A stretch of 63,078 bases of DNA from Fulvivirga sp. (GCA_028280565.1 JANQLQ010000212.1:1-63078); one strand, 5' to 3'. Positions 47,290 through 57,137 are shown, counted from the stretch's first letter. Notes: generated by a model from the letters alone, not told the origin. Made by a program: numbers and translations.

Positions 47290-49479
47290 ATGTTTTCCCT
47301 TTGTTATCATGCTGATCGTCTGCTGATCATCCCATTTTTTTACCATACAAAAACCCGGCTCACTGTGTATACCTTTTTGTTCGTTTGCGGGTCGCTGTTG
47401 CCTATCTCTATTTATGCGCAAGGAACGGAGGAAGAAGAAGGTGCGCTGCAATATAATTTGTTAAGCTGGAGCCTAAGAAATAAGGACCCGGAGCAGGCGA
47501 AGGCCTATGGATTATTGGCTGTAGAAGCGGCCACCAATACCGGGAATACCACGGAGCTGATCAGGGCTTACAGTTTTACGGGTGTGGCTTATCGCAACCT
47601 GGGCTATTACGAGGAGGCTCTCCGGTACTATTCACTTGGGCTGGACCTGGCGCTGGAAACCCATGACAAAAAGCAACAGTGTTACGCCTATATTAACCTG
47701 GCCAACCTTCACCTCTACCTAAAAAAACCCGCGGAAGCCGTGGAGCAATTAAAAAAAATAACGCGGCTGGTAACGGAATTAAATAACCCGAATATCAGTG
47801 GGTATTACCACCTCAACCTAGGGCGGGCTTATACCGGGCTCCACCTGTATGAAAAGGCGACCAAAGAGTTGGAAGCCTCTTTGTCTATCCGGGTAAAGAA
47901 CGGAGAAAAAAATGGGCAAAGCGTGTGTAAAAAATACCTGGGAGACCTCTATCTACAAATGGATGATGCCCCCCGAGCCGTGAGCAATTACCAGCAGTCT
48001 TTGGAGTTAATGGACAAGGAGTGGGACAAAGACCTGTTGTCTGCTAACCTGAACGGGCTGGCGCTGGCCAAACTGGCAAACCAACGTCCCGAGGAAGCAA
48101 AAAATCATGCATTAAACGCACTGGCAACCGCTAAAGAGATCAACTCGTTATTCCGCATGAAAGAAGCTTCGCATACCCTAGCAGAGGTACACCGAAAAAT
48201 AGGCGACTCCCGAGAGGTGGAGCACTACTTGAAAGACGTCATTCATTATGCACGTCAATTGTATACCGAGAGCCTCCAAAAACAGGCGGAGCAATTCGCT
48301 ATCCTATTGAAGAATAAGGAGCTGGAGTACGAAAAAGCCCGGCTAGTGATGCTTCACAAAGAGCAGATCAGGGCCGTTACTACCATGGGTTGTGCAGGAG
48401 TCGCCTTGGTGCTGATAGGTGGCCTGGCATGGTTCCATCGGAAAAAAATCACCTTGAAAAACCAACATTTACAAGCCATCCGTGAGCAAAACCAATGGCT
48501 AGAAGAAAAAGTAAACCAACGAACCATAGAAATCGAGGGGAAAAACAAAAAGCTGGAAGAGCTCTCAAAATTTAAGGAATCGCTTACGCAAATGATTGCC
48601 CATGACTTGGTGAACCAGCTCAGCATGGTACTCCATGCTAGTGAAGCGCCTATCGACATGCCCAACTTGTACATCAGGAAAGCTGCGATGGGCATGCTCC
48701 ATATGGTCAATAATATGGTAGATATCCAGAAGTTCGAAGATGCCACCGTATCCCTCAGCATCAAACCGCTATCCTTGCCGGGGTTGATCAATAACGCCAG
48801 GGACCAGGTCCAGTTGCTACTGACCACCCGGCGCATCACCATAAACACGCAAGGAGACTGTAATGTAATGATCGCGGCTGATGAAAACATGCTACTGCGG
48901 GTATTGATCAACCTATTGACCAACGGCATCAGGCACTCTGGCCCGGGGTCTAGCATAGAAATTACCTGTGAAAGTAATCCTTTAACGAACCGGGCCAAGA
49001 TAGGGATACATGATCATGGCTCGGGGATCCCCGAAGACCAATTGCCCTTTATCTTTGAAAAATACTGGCATGGAAAAAACAATGAGACAGAAGGGCCTAC
49101 CTGTTCATCAGGTATTGGGCTTACATTTTGCAAGCTGGCGATAGAAGCGCACCAAGGTCATATCTGGGTAGAGTCAAACCATGGCCATGGTACTTCCTTC
49201 TTTTTTGACCTGGCATTGAGCCCCGCTCATGCTAACGGCCAGGAAACAACTCCGAATGCCAGCCAAACTTTTGCCTTCACCGAGGAAGAAAAGGCTTTAG
49301 TCCAAACACTGGCCAATGAGCTCCGCACCCTCCCCATCTACGAGGTAAGTACCATCCGGCAACTCCTCGCCGAGGCTTCTATAGCATCAGAAAATTATCG
49401 CCTATGGTCCGATGAAGTGATCAAAGCCTGCTATGCCTGGGACGAAAAATACTTTTACGAACTGCTTTCAAACCTATAA
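47290..49479 (+). CDS. TPR-domain sensor histidine kinase
   Basis: A 729-residue kinase. A signal/anchor segment (about 24-43, ending YAQ) sends a TPR domain (about 60-340) to the periplasm. Residues about 363-383 cross the membrane, then a coiled coil leads to the kinase core: phospho-acceptor His438 in MIAHDLVNQ, N-box INLLTNGIRHS (540-550), G1 HDHGSGIPEDQLPFIFEKYW and G2 SSGIGLTFCKLA. A C-terminal tail of about 90 residues (641-729) beyond the ATPase domain is unusual and not recognised. It probably passes phosphate to the response regulator 2 nt downstream. Its divergence from the fibre operon suggests, but does not prove, control of that operon. Confidence 0.9.
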   Translation: MFSLCYHADRLLIIPFFYHTKTRLTVYTFLFVCGSLLPISIYAQGTEEEEGALQYNLLSWSLRNKDPEQAKAYGLLAVEAATNTGNTTELIRAYSFTGVAYRNLGYYEEALRYYSLGLDLALETHDKKQQCYAYINLANLHLYLKKPAEAVEQLKKITRLVTELNNPNISGYYHLNLGRAYTGLHLYEKATKELEASLSIRVKNGEKNGQSVCKKYLGDLYLQMDDAPRAVSNYQQSLELMDKEWDKDLLSANLNGLALAKLANQRPEEAKNHALNALATAKEINSLFRMKEASHTLAEVHRKIGDSREVEHYLKDVIHYARQLYTESLQKQAEQFAILLKNKELEYEKARLVMLHKEQIRAVTTMGCAGVALVLIGGLAWFHRKKITLKNQHLQAIREQNQWLEEKVNQRTIEIEGKNKKLEELSKFKESLTQMIAHDLVNQLSMVLHASEAPIDMPNLYIRKAAMGMLHMVNNMVDIQKFEDATVSLSIKPLSLPGLINNARDQVQLLLTTRRITINTQGDCNVMIAADENMLLRVLINLLTNGIRHSGPGSSIEITCESNPLTNRAKIGIHDHGSGIPEDQLPFIFEKYWHGKNNETEGPTCSSGIGLTFCKLAIEAHQGHIWVESNHGHGTSFFFDLALSPAHANGQETTPNASQTFAFTEEEKALVQTLANELRTLPIYEVSTIRQLLAEASIASENYRLWSDEVIKACYAWDEKYFYELLSNL

Positions 49480-49481
49480 CA

Positions 49482-50372
49482 TTGGAAGGGAAACAAATAA
49501 AGCTTTTAGTGGTAGATGATGACAGTCACAACCTGGAAGTGGTGCTAGACTGTTTTACTAACGATCCGGTCCAGGTCCTGTATGCGCCTAATGGCAAACT
49601 TGGCTATGAACTATCGGTAAAAGAACAGCCCGACCTCATCATCATGGACTGGGCCATGCCCATCCTAAATGGAATAGACTGCACGCTCAAACTAAAAGCC
49701 AATGAGCATACCCGGGACATCCCTGTGATCATCGCCACCGGCGTGATGACCGAAACGGAGAACCTGATGAAAGCCCTGGAAAGCGATGCACTCGATTATA
49801 TCCGGAAACCGATTAACAAGGGGGAGCTCCGCGCACGTGTAAAATCAGCGCTCCAAACGGCCAGCCATATCCATGAGATAAAGACAAAAAATGAAGAAAT
49901 ACAGCGGCTGCTGGACAAAGAAAAAGCGCTCCTGAACGAGCAACTGGACTTTAAAGAAAGGGAGCTCAGCAAACAAGCTATTTTGAGAAAGGAACACTTT
50001 AACCTGCTCCAAACCATACGTGATGACCTCAACTGGCTGGCCGACAAATTCCATATGAAAAAGTCCAGGACTTATGTAGAATTGAGAGATAAGATCTCCA
50101 AAACGTTGGAGATGGATGAAGACCATAGTTTTTTGATCCACTTCGAAAAGGTCCATACCTCCTTTTTCCACGGTTTAAAAAAGTATTCCACAGATCTTAC
50201 GCCTAACGAGGTAAAGCTCTGTGCTTACATCAAGCTAGGCATGAAAAACAAGGAAATGGCAGACCTGATGAGCATCGAGCTGGGAACGGTAAAGAGCAAC
50301 CTCAACCGGTTGAAGAAAAAGATCGGCCTGGCGCCAGAACAAAGTCTCCGGAAACTGCTCCTCGCGATCTAG
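49482..50372 (+). CDS. Response regulator with C-terminal LuxR-type HTH
   Basis: A 296-residue regulator starting at TTG 49482, two bases after the kinase stop; there is no in-frame ATG before the conserved VVDDD motif, so TTG is the only sensible start. The receiver domain has acidic pocket DDD (12-14), phospho-acceptor Asp56 (IIMDWAMP), the switch Thr in IIATGV and Lys109 in YIRKP. A charged coiled coil spans about 120-165. The C-terminal 65 residues hold a LuxR/GerE-like HTH (TPNEVKLCAYIKLGMKNKEM, GTVKSNLNRLKKKIG). Acts as the DNA-binding partner of the kinase. Confidence 0.9.
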   Translation: MEGKQIKLLVVDDDSHNLEVVLDCFTNDPVQVLYAPNGKLGYELSVKEQPDLIIMDWAMPILNGIDCTLKLKANEHTRDIPVIIATGVMTETENLMKALESDALDYIRKPINKGELRARVKSALQTASHIHEIKTKNEEIQRLLDKEKALLNEQLDFKERELSKQAILRKEHFNLLQTIRDDLNWLADKFHMKKSRTYVELRDKISKTLEMDEDHSFLIHFEKVHTSFFHGLKKYSTDLTPNEVKLCAYIKLGMKNKEMADLMSIELGTVKSNLNRLKKKIGLAPEQSLRKLLLAI

Positions 50373-50480
50373 GTCCATAGATTGACTCGCCCAGGTCACA
50401 CGAATCCATAGAGACGATGAGAAAGTAGGACCTGGCTTATTTCTTTTTGAAACGGATTTTTCAATTTTTAACTTGGCCAT

Positions 50481-50710
50481 CATTGAAAATTCAAGTGCGT
50501 ATGGAGGGGAGACATCCGGGAACAGCGCAACCCATTTAGGGGCCGTGGGCAAGCGGCCTATATGGGCTGGACAGTGCGTTTAGCGCGGAAAATGGGCTTG
50601 TTTGCTGCCACCCTTTTCTTTTGTTCCGTTTTCTTTGCCCGAAGGGATGCCGATGGCATGGGCACGCAAAAGAAAATGAAAACTGGACTTAAAACCACAT
50701 AATACCGCTT
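50481..50710 (+). repeat. Module A of a two-module repeat, left copy
   Basis: Begins with the palindromic CATTGAAAATTCAA and continues through GCGTATGGAGGGGAGACATC, ...GGAAAATGGGCTT, CCCTTTTCTTTTG and CAAAAGAAAATGAAAACTGG. TTTTCTTTTG and CAAAAGAAAA form a perfect 10-bp inverted repeat. The same module, in the same direction, is at 62871-63078; the left copy has extra bases in the hairpin loop. Confidence 0.8.
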
Positions 50711-50775
50711 AAACTGCTCATTGAGAGGCTGGCATTACCCAAAACATCTTAAAAATATAGCTTAACTTGCCAAAG

Positions 50776-50910
50776 TTAAACGTCCTACGATCAAAGCTAA
50801 TTTTAAAGAACGCACTTATATGATCATGGGGTACAAACGAGAATGCCCGGATTACAAATCCTATGCCTCGATAAGTACGCATTACGCTGCGCTAAATGCG
50901 CAATAGGTGA
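50776..50910 (+). repeat. Module B of a two-module repeat, left copy
   Basis: Contains TCAAAGCTAATTTTAAAGAA, GGATTACAAATCCT and TAAGTACGCATTACGCTGCG followed by CTAAATGCGCAATAGGT. The last part folds as an imperfect palindrome (GCATTACGC/GCGCTAAATGC). The right copy is at 62723-62857, in the same direction. The order here is A then B; on the right it is B then A. Confidence 0.8.
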
Positions 50911-50986
50911 GTTATCTTAGGGAAACGGATACCAAGTATGCTTACCGAGCTTACCTGGACGTTGAGATTAATTAAGCTATTAGGAA

Positions 50987-51619
50987 ATGGCAGAAACACA
51001 AATCTTTCAAACTAGAAAAGACTTCAAAAATCTTGTGGAATTTTTATTTGATGAATTCAATGCCACATTAGTAAGTGCTAAAAGTTTTACTCATCCCAAG
51101 GGAGAGTACTTTACTACCTATGAGCAAGTTGAAACTTTCATTGATAAAACAAAAGATACTATTATAGCTTCAAGCGCATACTATATTGTTTCAGATCAAT
51201 GGAGTGTTGAACCTATATACTTTAGCTTGGTAAAATCAAAAAACAATGAACAATTCTATGCCGCCCGTCAAAAATACGGGGGTCCAAGTATTGAATTAAG
51301 ACCTAGTTATCATGGGGTAATTCATGATCCGATAGATAAAATCATCTCGGGTTCTATCAGTGACTATCCATATTACATCTCTGGATCTTTTTTAAGAGAT
51401 CACGAAAATGGATACAGGACCATTGACAGGCCAAAAGAAATGAATAATGCCATGAAGAAAATTAAAGCATTTGTTAAAAGAAATGGAAAAATGGTAGCTT
51501 ATCGAAAATCAAATTTCGTCCGGACAGGATTGGCAATGACCGAGAGTCTAATTTTACACCAAAAAGGAGTGAAACTTCTAATGGGAGGAATGGAATTTGA
51601 AATCGAAAAGAAAAACTAA
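50987..51619 (+). CDS. Hypothetical protein, A+T-rich
   Basis: A 210-residue soluble protein with no signal peptide or membrane segment. I do not recognise the family. It is mixed alpha/beta with many charged and aromatic residues (KYGGPSIELRPSYHGVIHDP, SGSISDYPYYISGSFLRDHE). Its base composition is clearly richer in A+T than the flanking genes, and it sits just inside the left copy of the two-module repeat. It may be a recent arrival. Function unknown; no neighbour gives a hint. Confidence 0.7.
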   Translation: MAETQIFQTRKDFKNLVEFLFDEFNATLVSAKSFTHPKGEYFTTYEQVETFIDKTKDTIIASSAYYIVSDQWSVEPIYFSLVKSKNNEQFYAARQKYGGPSIELRPSYHGVIHDPIDKIISGSISDYPYYISGSFLRDHENGYRTIDRPKEMNNAMKKIKAFVKRNGKMVAYRKSNFVRTGLAMTESLILHQKGVKLLMGGMEFEIEKKN

Positions 51620-52061
51620 TCTCAATACCCGCTAGCAGCAACTACAATTATTAATTGAAATCATAGTTACAAAATTAGCCTTACAAGCATTCAATAGGTA
51701 CAAATTTTAATCTCCAAGTAAAACTCAGGTCATAACTCCCTCAATATCAAACACTAACAAACTCGCCTAAGATCATAATGGGTTGAGGTTAACTCAACTT
51801 TTCCTATTTGAAAAAGTGTTAATGTTGACTCCCTAAGGTAAAGTTGTGATATTCAGCCTTGGTGTTTCTTCACTATAAAATTTTCGGTCTTACCCCGGGC
51901 CCCTCTCATCACTGCGGACAAAAAAGACCGGCTGGCCTGGCCTTTTGTTAACGATTACTTAAATCTCCCTTCGATTTGGGGTTACCTCGAACCGTTATGT
52001 TTAAGCTTTGAAATTAACTGAGCTATTTCACTGACCTTAACCCTATCAAATCATTTTAACC
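51620..52061. promoter_or_regulatory. Leader region of the second SusC gene
   Basis: About 440 nt without a gene. It has a small palindrome GTTGAG-gttaa-CTCAAC (51782-51798), and a hairpin AAAAGACC (51922-51929)/GGCCTTTT (51939-51946) with one mismatch that resembles a terminator or attenuator. TAAGCTTTG near 52000 is one base longer than the Bacteroidota -7 box. All are candidates only. Confidence 0.4.
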
Positions 52062-55000
52062 ATGAACCCAATTCTCACGAAGCTAGGTAAAATGGCGTTC
52101 TTTTTAGTTTTTACGTCATTTTCTGTGAGCTTGTTAGCCCAGCAGGTACCGATATCCGGTACCGTGAGCGATCAAGCAGGTAACCCGCTGCCCGGTGTTA
52201 ACATCGTTGTAGAAGGCGACAACGTAGGCACTATTACCGAGGTGGATGGAAAGTTTAGCCTGGCCGTTCCTTCCACGGATGCTATATTGGTTTTTACCTA
52301 CATAGGTTATCAAACGCAACGCATCCCTGTAGCTAACCAGTCTACGCTAGCCGTTGTAATGGAGGAAAGTATCTTTGAACTAGAAGACCTCGTGGTGGTA
52401 GGCTATGGTGTGCAGAAAAAAGGAGATGTAACGGGTACCATTTCATCGGTAGATGGAGAGGATATCCAAAACCTTCCCGTACCCGGTAGCTCCCAAGCCC
52501 TGCAAGGTCGCGTAGCAGGTGTACAGGTAGTACGTAACGGGGGCGCACCCGGCGAACGTGGCCGAATACGTATAAGAGGCACCGGTACAATTAATAATGC
52601 AGACCCACTCGTCGTTATTGACGGCTTCCCGACCTCGGCAGAGACCATGGATGATATCAACCCCAATGATATCGAATCCATTGAAGTGTTAAAAGATGCT
52701 TCGGCTTCAGCTATTTATGGCACACGGGCCGCTAATGGTGTGATCATCATCACCACGAAGAAGGGTGAGCTTAACCAAGGCATGAAGTTCAGGGTCAATG
52801 CCTACACGGGCATCTCTGATGCTGTAAAAACCGTGGATGTGCTGGATGCTCCCACACTCGCTGCCTTAAAACGTGAAGCTTATACCAATAGCGGTCGAGA
52901 TATCCCGGAAATCTGGGAAGACCCACAGTTCCAGGTACAACGTACTGACTGGCAAGATGAGCTATTGGACCAAGGGATCACCCAAAATTTGGACATATCC
53001 CTGCGAGGAGGCAGTAAAACCTCTTCTTATGCTATTTCCGCTGCCTATTATAACGAGGAAGGGATGATCAAAAATTCGTTTTTCGAACGATTCAGCTTTC
53101 GCATCAATTCGGACCACCAGGCCGGTGAGCGATTGAAAATTGGTGAAAACCTGCAATTGACCCGTACGAATGGCAATTTCCTAAATACACGTTCCGCCCA
53201 GACCGGTGTATACTGGAGCTCCATCCGTTTTCATCCCGGGCTGCCCGTGATCGATGAGAACGGCAACTACGGCACTTCTCAAGTAAGTGGTGAATTTGGG
53301 GATATCAACAACCCCATCTTTACGGTAGATACGGAAGACGACCAAACTACCGCCACCCGGCTCTTGGCCTCGGTATACGGGGAGCTGGAGATCGCGAAAG
53401 GCCTGAAATTCAGGGCCAATTTTGGGGTAGATGGAACGATCACAGACCGGGACGAGTTTCTTATCATCATTGATGACCAGATCCGTGCCCGGGATCAAAA
53501 TGAACTTAACCGGAGATACACGGAAGAATATTCACTGCTGGCTGAGTATTTCCTGACGTACAACCAATTATTTGGAGATAAACATGTGCTCAACCTGGTA
53601 GCAGGATACACTACCCAGCAATTCCAGCACGAATTTGTTGCCACCCAGCGTCGTGATTTTCCAAACGAATCTCCCGATCAGCGGTTCTTGGACGCTGGCA
53701 ATACCATCACCGATTCAGAAGGAAACCGCACCGAAGATGGATTGGTTTCAGTGTTTGCCCGGGCGAACTACTCTTATGCTAACCGGTATTTGCTGACCGC
53801 GACTTTCCGGGCCGACGGATCTTCCCGCTTTGCAGAAGGTAATCGTTGGGGATATTTCCCCGCGTTTTCCGCTGGCTGGAGGGTGTCAGAAGAGCGTTTT
53901 TGGAATATTCCTTTCATCAGCAACCTGAAGTTTACCGTAGGTTGGGGGCAGCTTGGGAACCAGGACGTAGCGCGTAACCAATTCCTGGCCTTAATCGGTA
54001 GTGGCCGTCGATACTCCTTTGGGGGAGAAGAGGCAATTGGGGCTGCCCAATCTCGTATACCCAACGAAGACATTACTTGGGAGACCTCGGAGATCTTGGA
54101 TATTGGGGCGGAGGTCAGCCTGTGGGACAACCGGGTTTTGGCCAATATCAATTACTTCATTAAAGACACCGAGGACATGCTCTTGCCTGTGCCCGTGGTG
54201 GGAAGTATAGGGCGTGCATTAGTGCCAGACCGTAACATCGGGGAATTGCGGAACCAGGGATTAGAGATCGAATTAGGCTACAAAAATACGATAGGAGAAT
54301 TTTCATACCATGTATCTGCTAACGCGGCATTTATTGAAAATGAAGCCAGGAGTCTCAACGCTCCTTTCCTGGAGTCACCCCGGTATGGCCGGCCTAACCA
54401 GGAAATTGCTCGTACGCTAGAAGGCCATCCCATTGCTGTTTTTTGGGGATGGAGAGCGGAAGGCATATACCAAAACGAAGCCGAAATCGCCAACGATCCC
54501 GGCATTGCCAACGACCCGCGCAGGGAAAACGGCCTCATTCAACCCGGTGATGTACGATTCCAAGACTTGGACGGCAACGGTATTATTAATGACCAAGACC
54601 GGACCGTGATCGGCGATCCTCACCCGGATGTGACTTACGGCTTGCAGGCTTCCGCAAGTTACAAGGGCTTCGACCTCACTCTTTTCTTCATGGGTGAAGC
54701 GGGTAAAGATATATACAATGCCGACCGTATGCAGGGATTAGATGCCTCCTACCCCTTTAATCTTTATGAGGACGTAACAGGACGATGGAACGGCGAAGGT
54801 ACTAGCAATTCAATACCCAGGCTTACCGTGGACCGGAACAATCTCAACCATCGTACTTCTGACCTTTTCATTGAAAACGGGGGCTTCATGCGGTTGAAAA
54901 ACCTCACCGTCGGCTATACTTTACCCGGTCAGTACAGCTCACGCGTAGGGATTTCCAGGGCCAGGTTCTATGTTACCGGCCAAAACATATTTACCATAAC

Positions 55001-55127
55001 AGATTATTCGGGAATAGACCCTGAGCTAGGGTACATCACCCAAGAAAATAACCTTCAACTCGGGGTGGATTACGCCCAATATCCGCAGGCGCGCACCTGG
55101 ATATTCGGTCTTACCCTGGATTTTTAA
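52062..55127 (+). CDS. SusC/RagA-type TonB-dependent outer-membrane transporter
   Basis: A 1021-residue transporter with a signal peptide ending at LLAQ (26-27), a carboxypeptidase-regulatory-like domain (about 29-101), plug signature LVVVGYGVQKKGDVTGTISS (110-129), VLKDASASAIYGTRAANGV and a barrel ending in LDF. It is a paralogue of the first SusC of the window, with the same domain order but different extracellular loops. It pairs with the SusD encoded 48 nt downstream. No local sigma/anti-sigma pair or GntR regulator lies beside it, so its inducer cannot be guessed. Confidence 0.93.
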   Translation: MNPILTKLGKMAFFLVFTSFSVSLLAQQVPISGTVSDQAGNPLPGVNIVVEGDNVGTITEVDGKFSLAVPSTDAILVFTYIGYQTQRIPVANQSTLAVVMEESIFELEDLVVVGYGVQKKGDVTGTISSVDGEDIQNLPVPGSSQALQGRVAGVQVVRNGGAPGERGRIRIRGTGTINNADPLVVIDGFPTSAETMDDINPNDIESIEVLKDASASAIYGTRAANGVIIITTKKGELNQGMKFRVNAYTGISDAVKTVDVLDAPTLAALKREAYTNSGRDIPEIWEDPQFQVQRTDWQDELLDQGITQNLDISLRGGSKTSSYAISAAYYNEEGMIKNSFFERFSFRINSDHQAGERLKIGENLQLTRTNGNFLNTRSAQTGVYWSSIRFHPGLPVIDENGNYGTSQVSGEFGDINNPIFTVDTEDDQTTATRLLASVYGELEIAKGLKFRANFGVDGTITDRDEFLIIIDDQIRARDQNELNRRYTEEYSLLAEYFLTYNQLFGDKHVLNLVAGYTTQQFQHEFVATQRRDFPNESPDQRFLDAGNTITDSEGNRTEDGLVSVFARANYSYANRYLLTATFRADGSSRFAEGNRWGYFPAFSAGWRVSEERFWNIPFISNLKFTVGWGQLGNQDVARNQFLALIGSGRRYSFGGEEAIGAAQSRIPNEDITWETSEILDIGAEVSLWDNRVLANINYFIKDTEDMLLPVPVVGSIGRALVPDRNIGELRNQGLEIELGYKNTIGEFSYHVSANAAFIENEARSLNAPFLESPRYGRPNQEIARTLEGHPIAVFWGWRAEGIYQNEAEIANDPGIANDPRRENGLIQPGDVRFQDLDGNGIINDQDRTVIGDPHPDVTYGLQASASYKGFDLTLFFMGEAGKDIYNADRMQGLDASYPFNLYEDVTGRWNGEGTSNSIPRLTVDRNNLNHRTSDLFIENGGFMRLKNLTVGYTLPGQYSSRVGISRARFYVTGQNIFTITDYSGIDPELGYITQENNLQLGVDYAQYPQARTWIFGLTLDF

Positions 55128-55175
55128 TTCGATAAAATACTGTAAAGATTTAGAAAGGAATACAATACCAAGAAA

Positions 55176-56615
55176 ATGAGAAAATTAGTCGTTTTACTAT
55201 CGATGTTCGCAGTGGGTTTGAATATCGGCTGCCGGGAGGACCTGCTGGAGTCTACGCCCTATGGGTTGTCTACTTCCGCTGATTTCTGGAGAAATGGTGA
55301 AGATGTAGTAGCTGCAGTGAACGCAATTTATGAACCGTTACGTGATCATGACTTCTATGGACACTCAGAGCATACCTTTTCTATCGTAGAAGATGACCAA
55401 TGGAGAGCTGGTGACCACAGTGAAGACCAGTCCATCGAAGAACTTACCTATGACCCTAGCAATCCCCAGCTTGCAGCGGGCTGGCGTTCTAAGTACGAGA
55501 TGATCTCACGCGCCAACGCTGTCCTGGTCAATGCACCCGGTGTTGAAATGGACGAGGACTTAAGAAACCGGTCATTGGGTGAAGCTCATTTCCTTCGAGG
55601 GTTTTCTTATTGGCGTCTTCATGTGATCTATGGAGGTACACCCATCATTTTGGAAGAAGATGTACTGGCGGGTAATTTTAACAAACCCAAAGCCAGTATT
55701 GATGAAATGCGTTCGCAAATCGAATCCGATCTATTACGCGCTATTGAATTACTGCCCGTGAACCATGGAGCATCTGAAGCAGGGCGGGTCCATCGTGGCA
55801 CAGCCTATGGTCTTTTGACTAAGCTTTACGTGTACCAGGAACGGTGGCAAGATGCCATTGATTCCGGCGAAGAGGTGATCAATGGTCCCTATCCTCTTGC
55901 TCCTTCTTTTTTGGATAACTTTCGCATTGAAACAGAAAACAATCCCGAAATGCTTTTCTCCGTACAGGCGTTGGATGTTTTTGCCTCCACTGCGCATAGG
56001 ATATACACTACACCAAGGCCTTGGGGGGGCTGGGACTTCCATGCTCCCACACAAGAGCTTGTAGACGAGTTTGAACCTGCCGATCCACGCCTTGATGCTT
56101 CTTTATTTCTTCCGGGTGAAATGGTGGATCTTGGTGGCGACGCAGGCATGCAAGAATATACCACGGACCTTTCTCAAACAGGATACCATTTTCAAAAATT
56201 TGCCTCTTGGCGTACTTCTGGCGGTTTGGATGGGGGCCAGAATGTCCCAATTTTACGTTCGGCAGATGTCTATTTGTTAGTGGCTGAAGCCAAGATCCGT
56301 TCTGGCCAAAATGGCGACACGGAACTTAACGCCGTAAGGGCCAGGGTAGGGCTGGACCCCAAAACCAATGCCACGATGGAAGATATTATCCACGAACGTC
56401 GCGTAGAGCTTGCCGGCGAAAATCAGCGTTATTTTGACTTGCTCCGCTGGGATAAGGCGAATATTGTCGATATCGTTGCATTGCTGGCGGAAGATAGGGG
56501 TAACTTTAATCCTCCCATTACATTTGATCGCAATAAGCACTATTATTTTGCCATTCCTCAACGGGAAATTGATGTAAGCAATGGCATACTGGAACAGAAT
56601 GATGGTTTCTTGTAA
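55176..56615 (+). CDS. SusD/RagB-type surface glycan-binding lipoprotein
   Basis: A 479-residue lipoprotein; the signal ends in LNIG-C (Cys19) followed by REDL. SusD features include ISRANAVLVNAPGVE, LGEAHFLRGFSYWRLHVIYGGTP, and the C-terminal HERRVELAGENQRYFDLLRW and YYFAIPQREIDVS. Shorter than the first SusD of the window. It forms the lid on the SusC encoded upstream. A strong hairpin follows its stop codon. Confidence 0.93.
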   Translation: MRKLVVLLSMFAVGLNIGCREDLLESTPYGLSTSADFWRNGEDVVAAVNAIYEPLRDHDFYGHSEHTFSIVEDDQWRAGDHSEDQSIEELTYDPSNPQLAAGWRSKYEMISRANAVLVNAPGVEMDEDLRNRSLGEAHFLRGFSYWRLHVIYGGTPIILEEDVLAGNFNKPKASIDEMRSQIESDLLRAIELLPVNHGASEAGRVHRGTAYGLLTKLYVYQERWQDAIDSGEEVINGPYPLAPSFLDNFRIETENNPEMLFSVQALDVFASTAHRIYTTPRPWGGWDFHAPTQELVDEFEPADPRLDASLFLPGEMVDLGGDAGMQEYTTDLSQTGYHFQKFASWRTSGGLDGGQNVPILRSADVYLLVAEAKIRSGQNGDTELNAVRARVGLDPKTNATMEDIIHERRVELAGENQRYFDLLRWDKANIVDIVALLAEDRGNFNPPITFDRNKHYYFAIPQREIDVSNGILEQNDGFL

Positions 56616-56624
56616 AAACTTATA

Positions 56625-56675
56625 TTACGGCTGCCGGGCTCTCTAAAGTTACGTGTAGTGCCTGGCAGGCCGTAA
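56625..56675 (+). terminator. Hairpin and T-run after the second susD
   Basis: TTACGGCTGCC (56625-56635) pairs with GGCAGGCCGTAA (56664-56675) with one bulged G, and the stem continues inward (GGGC with GCCT). ATTATATTTTT follows directly. This looks like a leaky terminator placed right before the ATG of the next gene (56687), which would favour SusC/SusD over the genes behind them. Confidence 0.65.
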
Positions 56676-56686
56676 ATTATATTTTT

Positions 56687-57109
56687 ATGGATCATAGACC
56701 CGTTGTATTATTCTTATTTTTAATAGGCTGTCAAAACACAGGTACGGTTAAATTAGAAGTTGCTGATGTTGTAGGGGTATGGCACGCTGATTCCTTGTAT
56801 AGTTATGAAAATGGTTTTGAACTCACGCGTCCCTATGTAGACACAGGTCCTACCTATACCTACACGGAGAGTGGAAAAGTAAGCGAGGAAAAAAACCGAC
56901 TCAAAAGAGAGTTCCTGTACGAGATCCAAGGGCTCGATTCATTGGTGTTGAAAACTCCTTATGGTGATACCGCGGCCCTATACCAAGTCCTGCAAATCTC
57001 TCAAACTAATATGGCGCTCAAAAAAAGTAAAAAACCCTGGATGCGTGGGAAAAATCAAGAGATGTATACCATCCTGTATCTCTCCAAACGGGAGGAAGAC
57101 CTAAAATAA
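56687..57109 (+). CDS. Small lipoprotein, lipocalin-like
   Basis: A 140-residue lipoprotein with a short signal (VVLFLFLIGC, Cys15). The mature part is beta-rich with VVGVWHADSL, TYTYTESGKV and REFLYEIQGLDSLVLKT, a strand pattern like that of lipocalin-like or Bacteroidota 'lipocalin family' lipoproteins. It starts just after the post-susD hairpin and 28 nt before the phosphoesterase gene, so it belongs to the locus. Its role is unknown. Confidence 0.7.
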   Translation: MDHRPVVLFLFLIGCQNTGTVKLEVADVVGVWHADSLYSYENGFELTRPYVDTGPTYTYTESGKVSEEKNRLKREFLYEIQGLDSLVLKTPYGDTAALYQVLQISQTNMALKKSKKPWMRGKNQEMYTILYLSKREEDLK

Positions 57110-57137
57110 TACCTGCCCACCATATACTGTCCTGTCT

